A stretch of 64,000 nucleotides of DNA, taken from Aeromicrobium choanae. GTDB taxonomy: Bacteria > Actinomycetota > Actinomycetes > Propionibacteriales > Nocardioidaceae. The DNA is taken from contig NZ_LT796768.1 of assembly GCF_900167475.1 (NCBI RefSeq), positions 1,116,001-1,180,000 on the forward strand. Reading direction: 5' to 3'. Each line of letters starts with the position of its first letter. The first letter of the stretch is position 1. Made by a program: the position numbers and the translations under genes. Under the pieces are notes generated by a model. That model searched no databases. It was not told the origin of the DNA and saw nothing but the letters and a program-made list of their open reading frames with translations. Below, piece after piece: positions 52,153-60,360 of the stretch.

Positions 52153-52180
52153 TGACTACACTCATAACTGACTTCAGTCA
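52153..52180. promoter_or_regulatory. Two operators between the SDR and TetR genes
   Basis: TGACT-AC-ACTCA (52153-52164) and TGACT-TC-AGTCA (52169-52180) both fit TGA(C/G)T-N2-A(C/G)TCA and start 16 bases apart. The first overlaps TACACT (52157-52162), a strong -10 for the TetR gene, so binding would give autorepression. A third copy sits in the promoter at 54849-54860. Confidence 0.7.
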
Positions 52181-52203
52181 TCATTTATTCCAGGAGGCCC
52201 TCC

Positions 52204-52806
52204 ATGGCAGTGGCGCCCACGCCGCCCGGGCGACGCGAGCGGAACAAGCAGGCCAAGCTCGACCGCATCACCGCGGCTGCCAGTGAGCTGTTCGCCGAAC
52301 ACGGTGTCGACGACGTCACGACGCAGCAGATCGCGGACGCTGCGGACATCGGCACCGGCACCCTGTTCCTCTACGCCCGGACCAAGGGCGAGCTGCTGCT
52401 CCTGGTGCAGAACGCCCACTACGCGAGCGCGCTCGAGCGGGGTCGCACGGCGGCCGCCGGGACGACCGGCGCGCTCGACGGCCTGCTCGCCCTCCTCTCC
52501 CCCGTGGTCGAGTGCAATCGCGTCCAGGTCGACAACGGACGGACCTACCTGCGCGAGATGGTCTTCGGCGACCCGACGGAGCCCCACCACGCCGAGGCGC
52601 TGTCCATCGTCGCGCAGACCGAGCGGGCGATCGCCGACCTCCTGAGCGAACGGACGCGGCTGGGCGGCGAGGAGGCAGCGGCGATGGCCGGCGTCGTCTC
52701 GGCCGTGATGTTCCTGAACCTGGCGCCGAGCGCGACCGCGGACGCGAGCGTCCCCGAGATCCTCGCCACCATGCGCGCCCAGCTCGCGGCGATCCTGCCC
52801 GGATGA
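52204..52806 (+). CDS. TetR family regulator of the SDR/MDR group
   Basis: A 200-residue TetR protein. The helix-turn-helix domain (RNKQAKLDRITAAASELFAE, then IADAADIGTGTLFLYARTKG) is classic; the C-terminal part is helical. A perfect AGGAGG-like site (CAGGAGGCCC) precedes the ATG. It diverges from the SDR gene and probably represses it, itself and the quinone-oxidoreductase gene at 53754, since all three promoters carry the same motif. The inducer may be an electrophile such as a quinone or aldehyde, judging by the enzymes controlled; this is inference. Confidence 0.92.
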   Translation: MAVAPTPPGRRERNKQAKLDRITAAASELFAEHGVDDVTTQQIADAADIGTGTLFLYARTKGELLLLVQNAHYASALERGRTAAAGTTGALDGLLALLSPVVECNRVQVDNGRTYLREMVFGDPTEPHHAEALSIVAQTERAIADLLSERTRLGGEEAAAMAGVVSAVMFLNLAPSATADASVPEILATMRAQLAAILPG

Positions 52807-52841
52807 GGGTCCGAGGCGCCCGACGCGACCGGCCCCGGCCG

Positions 52842-53696
52842 CTACGGGGCGAGGAAGTCGGCGGCGACCGGGGCGAACTCCTCCCCGTACTGGAAGATGC
52901 CCCCGTGCCCGGAGTTCGGGTAGATGATCAGCTCGGATCCGGCGATCCTCCGGTGCAGGTCCTCCGACAGGACTGAGGGAACCATGCGGTCGTTGTCGCC
53001 GTTGGCGATCAGGGTGGGCTGGGTGACCACCGAAAGGTCCGACGGGCGGGAGCGGCCGTAGCGCCGGATGGCCTTCAGCTGGGCGTTGAACGCCTTCGTG
53101 CTGATCGCATCGTCGCGGTCGGTCGTGCGCTCCTGGAGTCGCTCGATGAACGCCTTCCCCGCCCTCTTGCCAGCCTCGTCGCGATTGAAGAACAGGAACT
53201 CCTTGGGATCCGACCGCGTGACGGTGGCCCGGAGGATGTCCCCGTAGGTGGTGCGCGCGACCTTGTCGATGCCCTTGCCGCCACGGGGGCCGGTGCCGGT
53301 GAGGACGAGCCTGCGGACGAGGCCCGGATGCTTGACGACCAGGTCCTGGGCGATCATGCCGCCCATCGAGAAGGAGAAGACGTCGATCGTGTCGAAGCCG
53401 AGCGCGGTGATGAACGCGTGAGCGTCGTCCGCGGCCTCCTCGAGCGTGGAGGGGACGGCACCCGAGGAGCCGCCGACGCCACGCTGATCGAACGCGATCA
53501 CGTGGCGGTTCGCCGCGATGGCGTCCACGATGCGCGGGTCCCAATTGTCGAGCGTGGCGGCGAGGTGCACGAAGAAGACCACTGGAGGACCGCCCTCGGG
53601 ACCGAGCTCACGGTAGGCGAATGTCGTCCCTTGCGTGGTGACGGTCCTCGTCGGCGCGTTCGCGTACGAGGTGTTGACCGGTTCGGCGGTGCTCAT
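52842..53696 (-). CDS. Alpha/beta-fold hydrolase
   Basis: A 284-residue hydrolase. Oxyanion strand VVFFVHLAATLDNWDPRI, FDQRGVGGSSG loop, nucleophile elbow FSMGGM (Ser), catalytic Asp near ANGDNDRMVP, and His in NSGHGGIFQY. It belongs to the broad group with haloperoxidase-like and C-C hydrolase members. Its gene follows the MDR gene on the same strand by 57 bases, so the two are likely cotranscribed from the promoter at 54845-54873. Confidence 0.92.
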   Translation of the reverse strand: MSTAEPVNTSYANAPTRTVTTQGTTFAYRELGPEGGPPVVFFVHLAATLDNWDPRIVDAIAANRHVIAFDQRGVGGSSGAVPSTLEEAADDAHAFITALGFDTIDVFSFSMGGMIAQDLVVKHPGLVRRLVLTGTGPRGGKGIDKVARTTYGDILRATVTRSDPKEFLFFNRDEAGKRAGKAFIERLQERTTDRDDAISTKAFNAQLKAIRRYGRSRPSDLSVVTQPTLIANGDNDRMVPSVLSEDLHRRIAGSELIIYPNSGHGGIFQYGEEFAPVAADFLAP

Positions 53697-53753
53697 GCGA
53701 AGGCTCCTTCAGAGCGGTGGCGCGCAGCACGTTCAGCCTGCGCCGCGGTGGGG

Positions 53754-54749
53754 TCAGGCAGCGGTGACGACGACCTTGCCCCGGAGGCCACCCCGGGTCA
53801 GCGCCTCGAGGGCCTGCGGTGTCTGCGCGAACGGAAAGGTCTGGCCGACGACCGGGCGCAGGACGCCCTGGTCGACCAGGTCCGCGACCTCGCGCAGCTG
53901 GGCGCCGTCGGCGGTCATGAACAGGAACTCGTAGGTCACTCCCGCACGCTTGGCCTGCTTGCGGATCTTGCGGCTCAACGCGGCGATCGCCAGGCGCAGC
54001 AGCGGATTCATGCCCTGCTCGCGGGCGAAGGCCGGGTCCGGCGGCCCCGAGATGCCGATCGCCTTCCCGCCGGGGCGGAGCACGCGCAGCGACTTCTCGA
54101 GATTCTCCCCGCCGAGGCTGTCCAGGACGAGGTCGTACCCGGCCAGCTCCTGCTCGAAGTCCTGGGCACGGTAGTCGATCACCACGTCGGCGCCGAGGTC
54201 GCGGACGAAGTCGGCGTTCTTCCCGGACGCCGTCGTGGCGACGTGGGCGCCGAGGTGCTTGGCGAGCTGGATGGCGATCGAGCCGACGCCGCCGGCCCCG
54301 GCGTGGATGAGCACGCGCTGCCCCGGCTTCACCTGCCCCTTGACCACGAGGGCCTGCCACGCGGTGAGCGCCACGAGGGGCAGTGAGGCCGCCTCGACGA
54401 GGCCGACCGAGGCGGGAGCCGGCGCGAGGTCGGCTTCGTCGACGGCGATGCGCTCGGCGAACGTGCCGATCCGGTGGTCGCGCGGGCGGGCGTACACCCG
54501 GTCGCCCGGCGCGAAGCCCTGCACCTGCGCACCGGTGCGGACGACCGTTCCCGCGACATCGTGACCGAGGACGAGAGGCATGGCGTACGGCAGGATCTGC
54601 TTGAACTCTCCGGTGCGGAGCTTCTCGTCGAGCTGGTTCACCCCGGCCGCGCCCACGTCGACCAGCACGTCGCGCTCGCCGACGACGGGCTCAGGCACCT
54701 CCGATTCGCGTAGAGGCTGCTTGTAGTCGTCGATGACGAAGGCCCGCAT
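53754..54749 (-). CDS. Zinc-free MDR oxidoreductase (quinone oxidoreductase-like)
   Basis: A 331-residue medium-chain reductase. N-terminal GroES-like domain (LVLGHDVAGTVVRTGAQVQG, FAPGDRVYARPRDHR) and the NADPH motif HAGAGGVGSIAIQLAKHLGA. The structural-zinc Cys and catalytic-zinc ligands are absent, so it reduces quinones or enones instead of alcohols. I start it at 54749 (MRAFVIDDYKQPLRESEVPE), the family beginning. The message leader is about 90 bases. A TetR-type operator lies inside its promoter. Confidence 0.93.
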   Translation of the reverse strand: MRAFVIDDYKQPLRESEVPEPVVGERDVLVDVGAAGVNQLDEKLRTGEFKQILPYAMPLVLGHDVAGTVVRTGAQVQGFAPGDRVYARPRDHRIGTFAERIAVDEADLAPAPASVGLVEAASLPLVALTAWQALVVKGQVKPGQRVLIHAGAGGVGSIAIQLAKHLGAHVATTASGKNADFVRDLGADVVIDYRAQDFEQELAGYDLVLDSLGGENLEKSLRVLRPGGKAIGISGPPDPAFAREQGMNPLLRLAIAALSRKIRKQAKRAGVTYEFLFMTADGAQLREVADLVDQGVLRPVVGQTFPFAQTPQALEALTRGGLRGKVVVTAA

Positions 54750-54844
54750 GGTGCATCTCCTCGGGGAGGTCGGCGTGATGAGTCGTGCCGCGGCGCGGCG
54801 AGGACCCGACCGGTCGCCGATCGACCATCTACCGAGCCCACTCA

Positions 54845-54873
54845 ATTATGAGTCCACTCAGTAATCCTGTCAA
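54845..54873 (-). promoter_or_regulatory. MDR promoter with operator in the spacer
   Basis: Read leftward: -35 TTGACA (54873-54868), 17-base spacer, -10 CATAAT (54850-54845). This is the closest match to a consensus housekeeping promoter that I noticed in the window. The perfect palindrome TGAGT-CC-ACTCA (54849-54860) fills the spacer and touches the -10, and an overlapping ACTCAATTATGAGT (54840-54853) adds more symmetry. A bound repressor would block RNA polymerase. Confidence 0.75.
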
Positions 54874-54889
54874 TCCCCGAGGCGGACGG

Positions 54890-55909
54890 TCAGACGGTCG
54901 GATCCTCGCGCAGGCGCACGATCGCCTTGCCGGTGTTGGCGCCGGTGAGCAGGCCCGCGAACGCCTCGGGCATGGCGTCGAGGCCGTTCCACGTCGTCTC
55001 GCGGTAGGCGAGGTCGCCGCCCGTGAGCCACTGCCCCACCTTCTGCTCGAACTCGGGCCGCACGCTCTCGTGGTCGCTCACGATGAAGCCGCGCAGCGTG
55101 AGTCGCTTGCCCACGGCCTTGAACATGTTGCGCGGGCCACTGGCGTTCGGGTCGTTGTAGCCCGAGATCGAGCCGCACAGGGCCATCCGGCCCCGCTCGT
55201 TGATGTGCTCGAGCGCCGCCTCCAGGTGGTCGCCGCCCACGTTGTCGAAGTAGACGTCGAAGCCGTAGGGGAACGCGGCGCCGACCTGGCCCATCACGTC
55301 GCCCTCGCGGTAGTTGATGCCGGCGTCGAACTTCAGCTCGTCCACCAGCAGCGCGACCTTCTCGGCCGAGCCGGCGCTGCCGACCACGCGATCGGCTCCG
55401 GCGAGTCGGGCGAACTGGCCGACGAGGCTGCCCACGGCGCCGGCCGCGGCCGACACGAACACCGAGTCGCCGGGCTGGAACGCGGCGACGTCGAACAGGC
55501 CCGCATAGGCCGTCATGCCCGGCATGCCCAGCACGCCGAGGAAGTACGAGGACGGCAGGCCGTTCAGCTCGATCTTCGTCGCGTACTCGCCGGCCAGGAC
55601 GGCGTGCTCACGCCAGCCGAGGCCGTGCCGCACGATGCTGCCGACGGGCAGCGCGTCGGAGCGGGACTCGACGACCACGCCGATCGCCCCGCCGTCGAGG
55701 GGATGGTCGAGCTTGAACGGCGGGACGTAGGACTTCACGTCGTTCATCCGGGGGCGCATGTAGGGGTCGACGGTGAGCACGATGTTCTCCACCAGCACGT
55801 CGCCCTCGCGCAGGTCGCGCAGCTCGCGCTCGACGAACCGGTAGGTCTCCGGTCCGGGCAGGCCCGTGGGGCGCTGGGCCAAGTGGATCTCGCGGGTCGT
55901 GGTGGTCAT
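54890..55909 (-). CDS. NADP-dependent oxidoreductase, CurA/leukotriene-B4-dehydrogenase type
   Basis: A 339-residue MDR enzyme of the PTGR/CurA group. HLAQRPTGLPGPETYRFVER and NIVLTVDPYMRPRMNDVKSY are the typical beginning, SAAAGAVGSLVGQFARLAGA the NADPH motif, and YFDNVGGDHLEAALEHINER the following signature. It reduces alpha,beta-unsaturated ketones or aldehydes. ATG 55909 is the family start. It is followed (on its strand) by the promoter of the MDR gene, and the coiled-coil operon diverges from it with about 230 bases between the starts. That gap shows no clear motif. Confidence 0.93.
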   Translation of the reverse strand: MTTTTREIHLAQRPTGLPGPETYRFVERELRDLREGDVLVENIVLTVDPYMRPRMNDVKSYVPPFKLDHPLDGGAIGVVVESRSDALPVGSIVRHGLGWREHAVLAGEYATKIELNGLPSSYFLGVLGMPGMTAYAGLFDVAAFQPGDSVFVSAAAGAVGSLVGQFARLAGADRVVGSAGSAEKVALLVDELKFDAGINYREGDVMGQVGAAFPYGFDVYFDNVGGDHLEAALEHINERGRMALCGSISGYNDPNASGPRNMFKAVGKRLTLRGFIVSDHESVRPEFEQKVGQWLTGGDLAYRETTWNGLDAMPEAFAGLLTGANTGKAIVRLREDPTV

Positions 55910-56141
55910 GCTCGTCCTCACGTTCGGGTCGCCGCTGGGCGGCGGTGGTCCGGGCTCGCGTCGACGCGGTCCGCCCGGCTCCCGCCATCGTAGGGACCCA
56001 CGCCGACGCCGTCCTGTCCGCCGGGCGTCCCCAGTCGACCTACTGGCGGGTCGAACTCGTAGTGACACCTGTCTCACCGGACGAAAAGGCCCGTCTCACC
56101 CCCTCGATCGGGGCAGGTCCGCATGGAACACTGGGCAGATC

Positions 56142-57563
56142 ATGTCGGCCGATCACACCACCGGATCCGGATCGGCCACCGCCCACGCCCGCGGTGTCGC
56201 CGATCTGCTGCGCCATGCCCAGGAAGTGGCCCTCGAGCTGGAGGCCTCCGCGGCCGCCGAGGCCGACCGCATCACCACCGAGGCCAGGCGCCTGCAGGCC
56301 GAGGCGCACCTGCTCTACGACGACGCCCGTCACGTGCGCGACACCGCGCAGGCCCAGCTGGTCAACGTCACCGAGCAGCTCGACCGAGCGTCCGAGGACG
56401 CCTCCACCATCGTCGCCGACGCGAGCGAGCAGGCCACGATGCTGGTGCGCGACGCCGAGGAGCGCCGCGAGGCCGCCGAGCGCGACGCCGAGTCCGTCTT
56501 CGCGCAGGCGCGCGAGCGCACCGACGCGATGCTCACCGAGGCTGCGGTCGAGGCCGGTCGGCTCCTGGCCGACGCCCGCGAGCGGGCCGACGAGATCACC
56601 CGCCGGGCCGAGGAGCGAGCGACGACGCGGGTGGGCACGGCCGAGGCCGACGCCGAGCGCCGCACCAGCGAGGCCGAGGAGTACGTCGAGCGCATCGTCA
56701 ACGAGGCCGAGCAGCACACCCTCGAGATCTCACAGGCCGCCACCCGCAACGCCGAGATGGTCGTGGAGTCCGCGATCGACGAGGCCGACCGCGCCCGATC
56801 GGAGTCCGAGCGGCTGCTGGCCCACGCCCGCGAGCAGGCCGAGAGCAGCATCGAGCACGCCCGGGCCGAGTCCGAGCGCACCATCGCCGCCGCCCGCGCC
56901 GAGCTCGACGACACCCGCACCACGATCGACCTCTTGGTCGGCAACGGCCGGCTGGAGGCCGAGCGGATGCGCCAGCAGGGTCACCGCGACGCCGCCGCCG
57001 TCCTGCGGCACACGCGACTCGTCGCCGGTGGGCTCGCCGGCCGCATCCGCCAGCGGATCTCCGCCCAGCTCGCCGAGACCGAGGCCGCCGCCGCTGACCT
57101 GGCCGGGGCCGCCGACGACGTCCTCTCCGACGCCCAGGAGCGCGCCGAGCGGATCCTCGTCGAGGCCGGACTGGAGGCCACGCGGCTGCGCTCACAGGCC
57201 CAGGCCATGGCCGACGCGACGCAGGAGCGGGCCTCGCGCCGCCTGGGCGAGGCCGAGTCGGGCGCCCGCCTGCTGCGCGCCCGGGTGAGCGACGAGGTCC
57301 TCACCACCCAGCGCGACGCGCTGCGCGAGAGCAAGGCCCGGCGCGACGAGGCCACCGCCCTGCTCGCCGAGGCGCGCGAGCGCCTGGCGCAGGCGAAGGA
57401 GGAGGCCCGCGTCCTCGTCGAGCGGGCCCGCCACGAGGCCGACGCCCTGCTGGTCGCGCGCGATCGCGCAGCCGACGAGCTGGCCCGTCTCTCCGACGTC
57501 ATCACGGTTCTCTCGGGCCCTGACACCCATCACCCCGGCAGCGAGGAGCACCCATCCGCATGA
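56142..57563 (+). CDS. Long coiled-coil protein, Scy-like
   Basis: A 473-residue protein that is almost all coiled coil: Ala/Glu/Arg-rich heptads run from about residue 20 to 455 (VALELEASAAAEADRITTEA onward), with no globular domain, signal peptide or membrane segment. The start at 56142 (MSADHTTGSGS) follows the low-complexity opening; the open frame upstream is the mirror of the oxidoreductase. In Streptomyces, the coiled-coil proteins Scy and FilP are neighbours and bind DivIVA to organise tip growth. Here two DivIVA-like coiled-coil genes follow, the first with a four-base overlap, so a polar or cell-wall scaffold role is likely by analogy. Confidence 0.75.
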   Translation: MSADHTTGSGSATAHARGVADLLRHAQEVALELEASAAAEADRITTEARRLQAEAHLLYDDARHVRDTAQAQLVNVTEQLDRASEDASTIVADASEQATMLVRDAEERREAAERDAESVFAQARERTDAMLTEAAVEAGRLLADARERADEITRRAEERATTRVGTAEADAERRTSEAEEYVERIVNEAEQHTLEISQAATRNAEMVVESAIDEADRARSESERLLAHAREQAESSIEHARAESERTIAAARAELDDTRTTIDLLVGNGRLEAERMRQQGHRDAAAVLRHTRLVAGGLAGRIRQRISAQLAETEAAAADLAGAADDVLSDAQERAERILVEAGLEATRLRSQAQAMADATQERASRRLGEAESGARLLRARVSDEVLTTQRDALRESKARRDEATALLAEARERLAQAKEEARVLVERARHEADALLVARDRAADELARLSDVITVLSGPDTHHPGSEEHPSA

Positions 57564-58414
57564 CCGAGTCCACCGCCGACTTCCGCATCGTGCTGCGCGG
57601 TTTCGACCCCGCCCAGGTCCAGGCGCGCGTCACCGAGCTCGAGAGCCAGGTCGAGTCCCTCCGTGAGCGTCCCGACAGTGCCCCGGCGCAGGAGGAGCGC
57701 CCGCAGGAGCCTGCGTCGTTCGAGCACCTCGGGGAGCGGATGGTGCAGGTCCTGGCCCTCGCGCGCGAGGAGGCCGCCGAGCTGCGCGGCTCCGCCGAGG
57801 CCGAGGTCCAGGCCTCCCGCGCCGCCGCCCACGAGGAGATCTCCCGCCTCCGCGAGGAGGCGCAGGTGCACGCCGAGGCCACGCGGGCCGACGCCGAGGC
57901 CGAGGCGACCCGCACCGTGGAGGACGCCAGGAGCACCGCTGCCGACCTGCTCGACACCGCCGAGCGCGAGGTGGCCACCCGGCGCCACGAGGCCGAGACC
58001 CTCGTCGAGCGCCAGCGCGCGAAGGCCGCCGCGGCGAACGCCGACTTCGAAGTCGCCATGGCGGCCCGCCGCGACGCCGCGGAGCAGCAGTTCAACGACG
58101 CCGAGGCCGAGCACCGGTCCCGGCTCGACGAGATCGAGAGCCGGGTGAGCGAGCAGCGCGCCGCCGCCGAGGCAGAGCGGGCCGACGCCGAGCGCGAGGC
58201 CCGACGCCTGATCGAGGACGCCCAGGCCCGCGCGAACGGCCTCGTCCACGACGCGAAGTCCACGGCCGACCGCATCCGGGCCGAGTCGGAGCGAGAAGTT
58301 GCCGCCGCGATGCAACGACGCGACAGCATCAACGATCAGCTGGCGAACCTGCGCCAGATGCTGAGCACCCTGACCGGGGGCCCGGCGACATCGAGGGACG
58401 ACGCCACGACGTGA
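57560..58414 (+). CDS. DivIVA-like coiled-coil protein 1
   Basis: A 284-residue protein. The first 25 residues (FRIVLRGFDPAQVQARVTEL) match the membrane-curvature-binding N-terminus of DivIVA-type proteins, in which F-x2-x-RGYD-x2-V is conserved. The rest is a long Ala/Glu/Arg coiled coil from about 75 to 265. It overlaps the preceding gene by four bases (ATGA) and is 40 percent or more like the next gene at N- and C-terminal ends by eye (SEREVA ... RRDSINDQLANLRQML against SEREVA ... RRESINAQLTNVRRAL). The pair therefore looks like a duplication. Probable role: polar or septal scaffold. Confidence 0.78.
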   Translation: MTESTADFRIVLRGFDPAQVQARVTELESQVESLRERPDSAPAQEERPQEPASFEHLGERMVQVLALAREEAAELRGSAEAEVQASRAAAHEEISRLREEAQVHAEATRADAEAEATRTVEDARSTAADLLDTAEREVATRRHEAETLVERQRAKAAAANADFEVAMAARRDAAEQQFNDAEAEHRSRLDEIESRVSEQRAAAEAERADAEREARRLIEDAQARANGLVHDAKSTADRIRAESEREVAAAMQRRDSINDQLANLRQMLSTLTGGPATSRDDATT

Positions 58415-58483
58415 TGCGGGCCACCCGTCCCGCCTCCCGACGGCCTGCGGCGTGCTTGTCCCCTCTGAGACACTGGTGACACC

Positions 58484-59302
58484 ATGAGCAGCCCCAACTC
58501 CTCCTTCCGCACCGTCATGCGTGGGTACGATCCCGCCGAGGTCGACGCCCACATCGCCACGCTCAAGGAGCACGCGAAAGCGCTGCGCCAGCAGATCGCC
58601 GAGGTCGAGGAGCGGCTGGCCTCGGTGACCGAGCCCAACTTCTCCCATCTCGGCGCCCGCGTGGGCCAGATCCTGAGCCTCGCCGAGGAGGAGTCGGCCA
58701 CGCTGCGCAAGGCCACCGCCAAGGAGATCGAGAAGCAGCGCACCGACGCCGCCGACGCGGTGCGCCGGCTCCGCAAGGAGGCCGACGCCTACGACGTCAC
58801 CACGCGCCGCGAGGCCGACGAGTACGCCGGCGCCACCCGGCGCGAGGCCGACGACTACGCCGAGGCCACCCGCACGGAGGCGCAGGCCGAGGCCGACCAG
58901 GTGCGCAAGCAGGCCCTCGACGAGGCCGCGAAGGTCACCGAGGCCGCCCAGGCCGAGCTCGACCGGATCACGGCCGAGCACCAGCGCGCCGTCGCCGACT
59001 TCGAGAAGGACCTCGCCGCCCGCCGGGCCGACGCCGAGACCCAGCGCGTCGAGGCCGAGCGCACCGAGCGCGAGCGCACCGACGAGGCCCACCGCCAGGC
59101 GATCACCATCGTCGAGAAGGCCAAGGCCGAGGCCGAGCGCGTCCGCCTCGAGTCCGAGCGCGAGGTCGCCGAGATCGAGCGCCGTCGCGAGAGCATCAAC
59201 GCGCAGCTCACCAACGTGCGTCGTGCGCTGGCCAACCTCACCGGCGAGGATCCGCAGGGTGAGCAGGGCTCGCTCTTCGAGGCCTCCTCGGACCGCCCCT
59301 GA
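58484..59302 (+). CDS. DivIVA-like coiled-coil protein 2
   Basis: A 272-residue paralogue of the gene before it. The N-terminus FRTVMRGYDPAEVDAHIATL is closer to canonical DivIVA than that of its neighbour. EPNFSHLGARVGQILSLAEE parallels EPASFEHLGERMVQVLALAREE in protein 1. The coiled coil contains near-perfect short repeats (RREADEYAGATRREADDYAEATR). The gap to the first paralogue is 69 bases, so the operon continues. The strong intrinsic terminator at 59341 ends it. The cell's main DivIVA (Wag31) is normally in the cell-division cluster, so this is an additional member. Confidence 0.8.
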   Translation: MSSPNSSFRTVMRGYDPAEVDAHIATLKEHAKALRQQIAEVEERLASVTEPNFSHLGARVGQILSLAEEESATLRKATAKEIEKQRTDAADAVRRLRKEADAYDVTTRREADEYAGATRREADDYAEATRTEAQAEADQVRKQALDEAAKVTEAAQAELDRITAEHQRAVADFEKDLAARRADAETQRVEAERTERERTDEAHRQAITIVEKAKAEAERVRLESEREVAEIERRRESINAQLTNVRRALANLTGEDPQGEQGSLFEASSDRP

Positions 59303-59340
59303 TCCGAACGGACTAGACCCGGCCCATCCCCTGGGTGACG

Positions 59341-59375
59341 ACGGCCCACCCCCTCGGGGGGTGGGCCGTTCTTTT
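59341..59375 (+). terminator. Intrinsic terminator of the coiled-coil operon
   Basis: ACGGCCCACCCCC (59341-59353) and its complement (59357-59369) form a perfect 13-bp stem with loop TCG, followed by TCTTTT. It is the only hairpin in the window with a clear T-run. Confidence 0.9.
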
Positions 59376-59412
59376 GCAGTTTTTACCCCGTCGCTCCGTC
59401 ATCCTCGGTCTC

Positions 59413-60360
59413 ATGGGTCACCTCCGTCGCATCGCCACCATGCTCGTCGTGGCGACCGTCGCGACAGTGCTGGTCGGCGGCGCCATCGTCATCGCCGACG
59501 AGCGCGAGACCGCCCTCGGCCTGACCTCGACCACCGTGGTCACTCCCGCCGCCGCCAAGCCGGCCCTGCGCCTGAGTGCCACGCCTCGCACCGTGGACGC
59601 CGGAGGCACGGTGACCTTCGGCATCCGGACGTCGACGAAGCATCCTCGGACGGTCCGACTGCAGCGGTGGGACACGAAGCGCAAGGCCTGGCGCAACGCC
59701 GCCTCCCGCAAGGTCCGCGGCAGCGCGACCGTCCGGGTCAGGCCTGCGGCCGGAGCCACGCGCTACCGCGCCGTCGCGCCGCGGGTGAAGCACCGCACCG
59801 GCGGCCGGGTCCACCGTCACGCCAGCGCTCGTTCGACCACCCTCACCGTCACCGCCCGGGCGGCGAAGCGCGCCGCCCCGACGCGGCCGGCCACGCTCAG
59901 CGCCGACGAGAAGACCCTGCTCGCTGCGGTGCAGTCCGCCCGGAGGACGTACGCACGCCCCGAGGTGCAGTCGGCCGAGGATCGTGGCGCCGAGGCCTGC
60001 CTCACCGAGTCCGCCCGCCGACACTCCGCGTGGATGGCCTCCCGCGGCCGGGCCGTCGATCCCGGATCCGCCGAGCACCGTGGGGCCGGCCGCCAGGTGC
60101 CCGCCGCGGAGTGCCGGGGTCGAACCGTCACGGCCGTGACGCGGGCCCTGGGCGGAGCGAGCTCCACCACCGCGGTGCGCGACTCCGTCGATGCCTGGCT
60201 GTCCTCCCCCTACGGCGAGACGGGTCGCCTGCTGTCGCTGTGCCACCAGGCTCCCGGCTTCGAGTACGGCGTGGCCGCGCCGGCGGTGGACGGAACCCGC
60301 TGGCTCACCGTCCTGATCGCCTCCGACACGGCCACGACCAGGGCCTCGGGGGCCTGTTGA
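59413..60360 (+). CDS. Exported protein with a degenerate CAP/SCP-like domain
   Basis: A 315-residue protein from ATG 59413, giving a signal or anchor helix at about 8-27 (MLVVATVATVLVGGAIVIA); the in-frame ATG at 59335 would put the helix inside a long N-tail and lies before the terminator. Residues 50-145 form a basic beta-rich domain (LRLSATPRTVDAGGTVTFGI). The C-terminal part (LLAAVQSARRTYARPEVQSA, ESARRHSAWMASRGRAV, DAWLSSPYGETGRLLSLC) resembles CAP/SCP domains, but the second His of the SPGH motif is replaced (SPYG). The stop shares a base with the DUF1800 start (TGATG), so they are coupled. Confidence 0.7.
   Translation: MGHLRRIATMLVVATVATVLVGGAIVIADERETALGLTSTTVVTPAAAKPALRLSATPRTVDAGGTVTFGIRTSTKHPRTVRLQRWDTKRKAWRNAASRKVRGSATVRVRPAAGATRYRAVAPRVKHRTGGRVHRHASARSTTLTVTARAAKRAAPTRPATLSADEKTLLAAVQSARRTYARPEVQSAEDRGAEACLTESARRHSAWMASRGRAVDPGSAEHRGAGRQVPAAECRGRTVTAVTRALGGASSTTAVRDSVDAWLSSPYGETGRLLSLCHQAPGFEYGVAAPAVDGTRWLTVLIASDTATTRASGAC

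Noticed and set aside
55910..56141. A riboswitch or small RNA in the gap before the coiled-coil operon
   Set aside because: No convincing stem set, conserved motif or terminator could be made out in this stretch.
56123..57097. An Arg-rich open frame starting at an ATG at 56123
   Set aside because: It overlaps the coiled-coil gene in another frame; the coiled-coil frame has the G/C third positions and heptad pattern.
59335..59412. An upstream start for the CAP-like protein
   Set aside because: The ATG at 59335 lies before the terminator stem at 59341 and would put 26 residues ahead of an otherwise normal signal helix.
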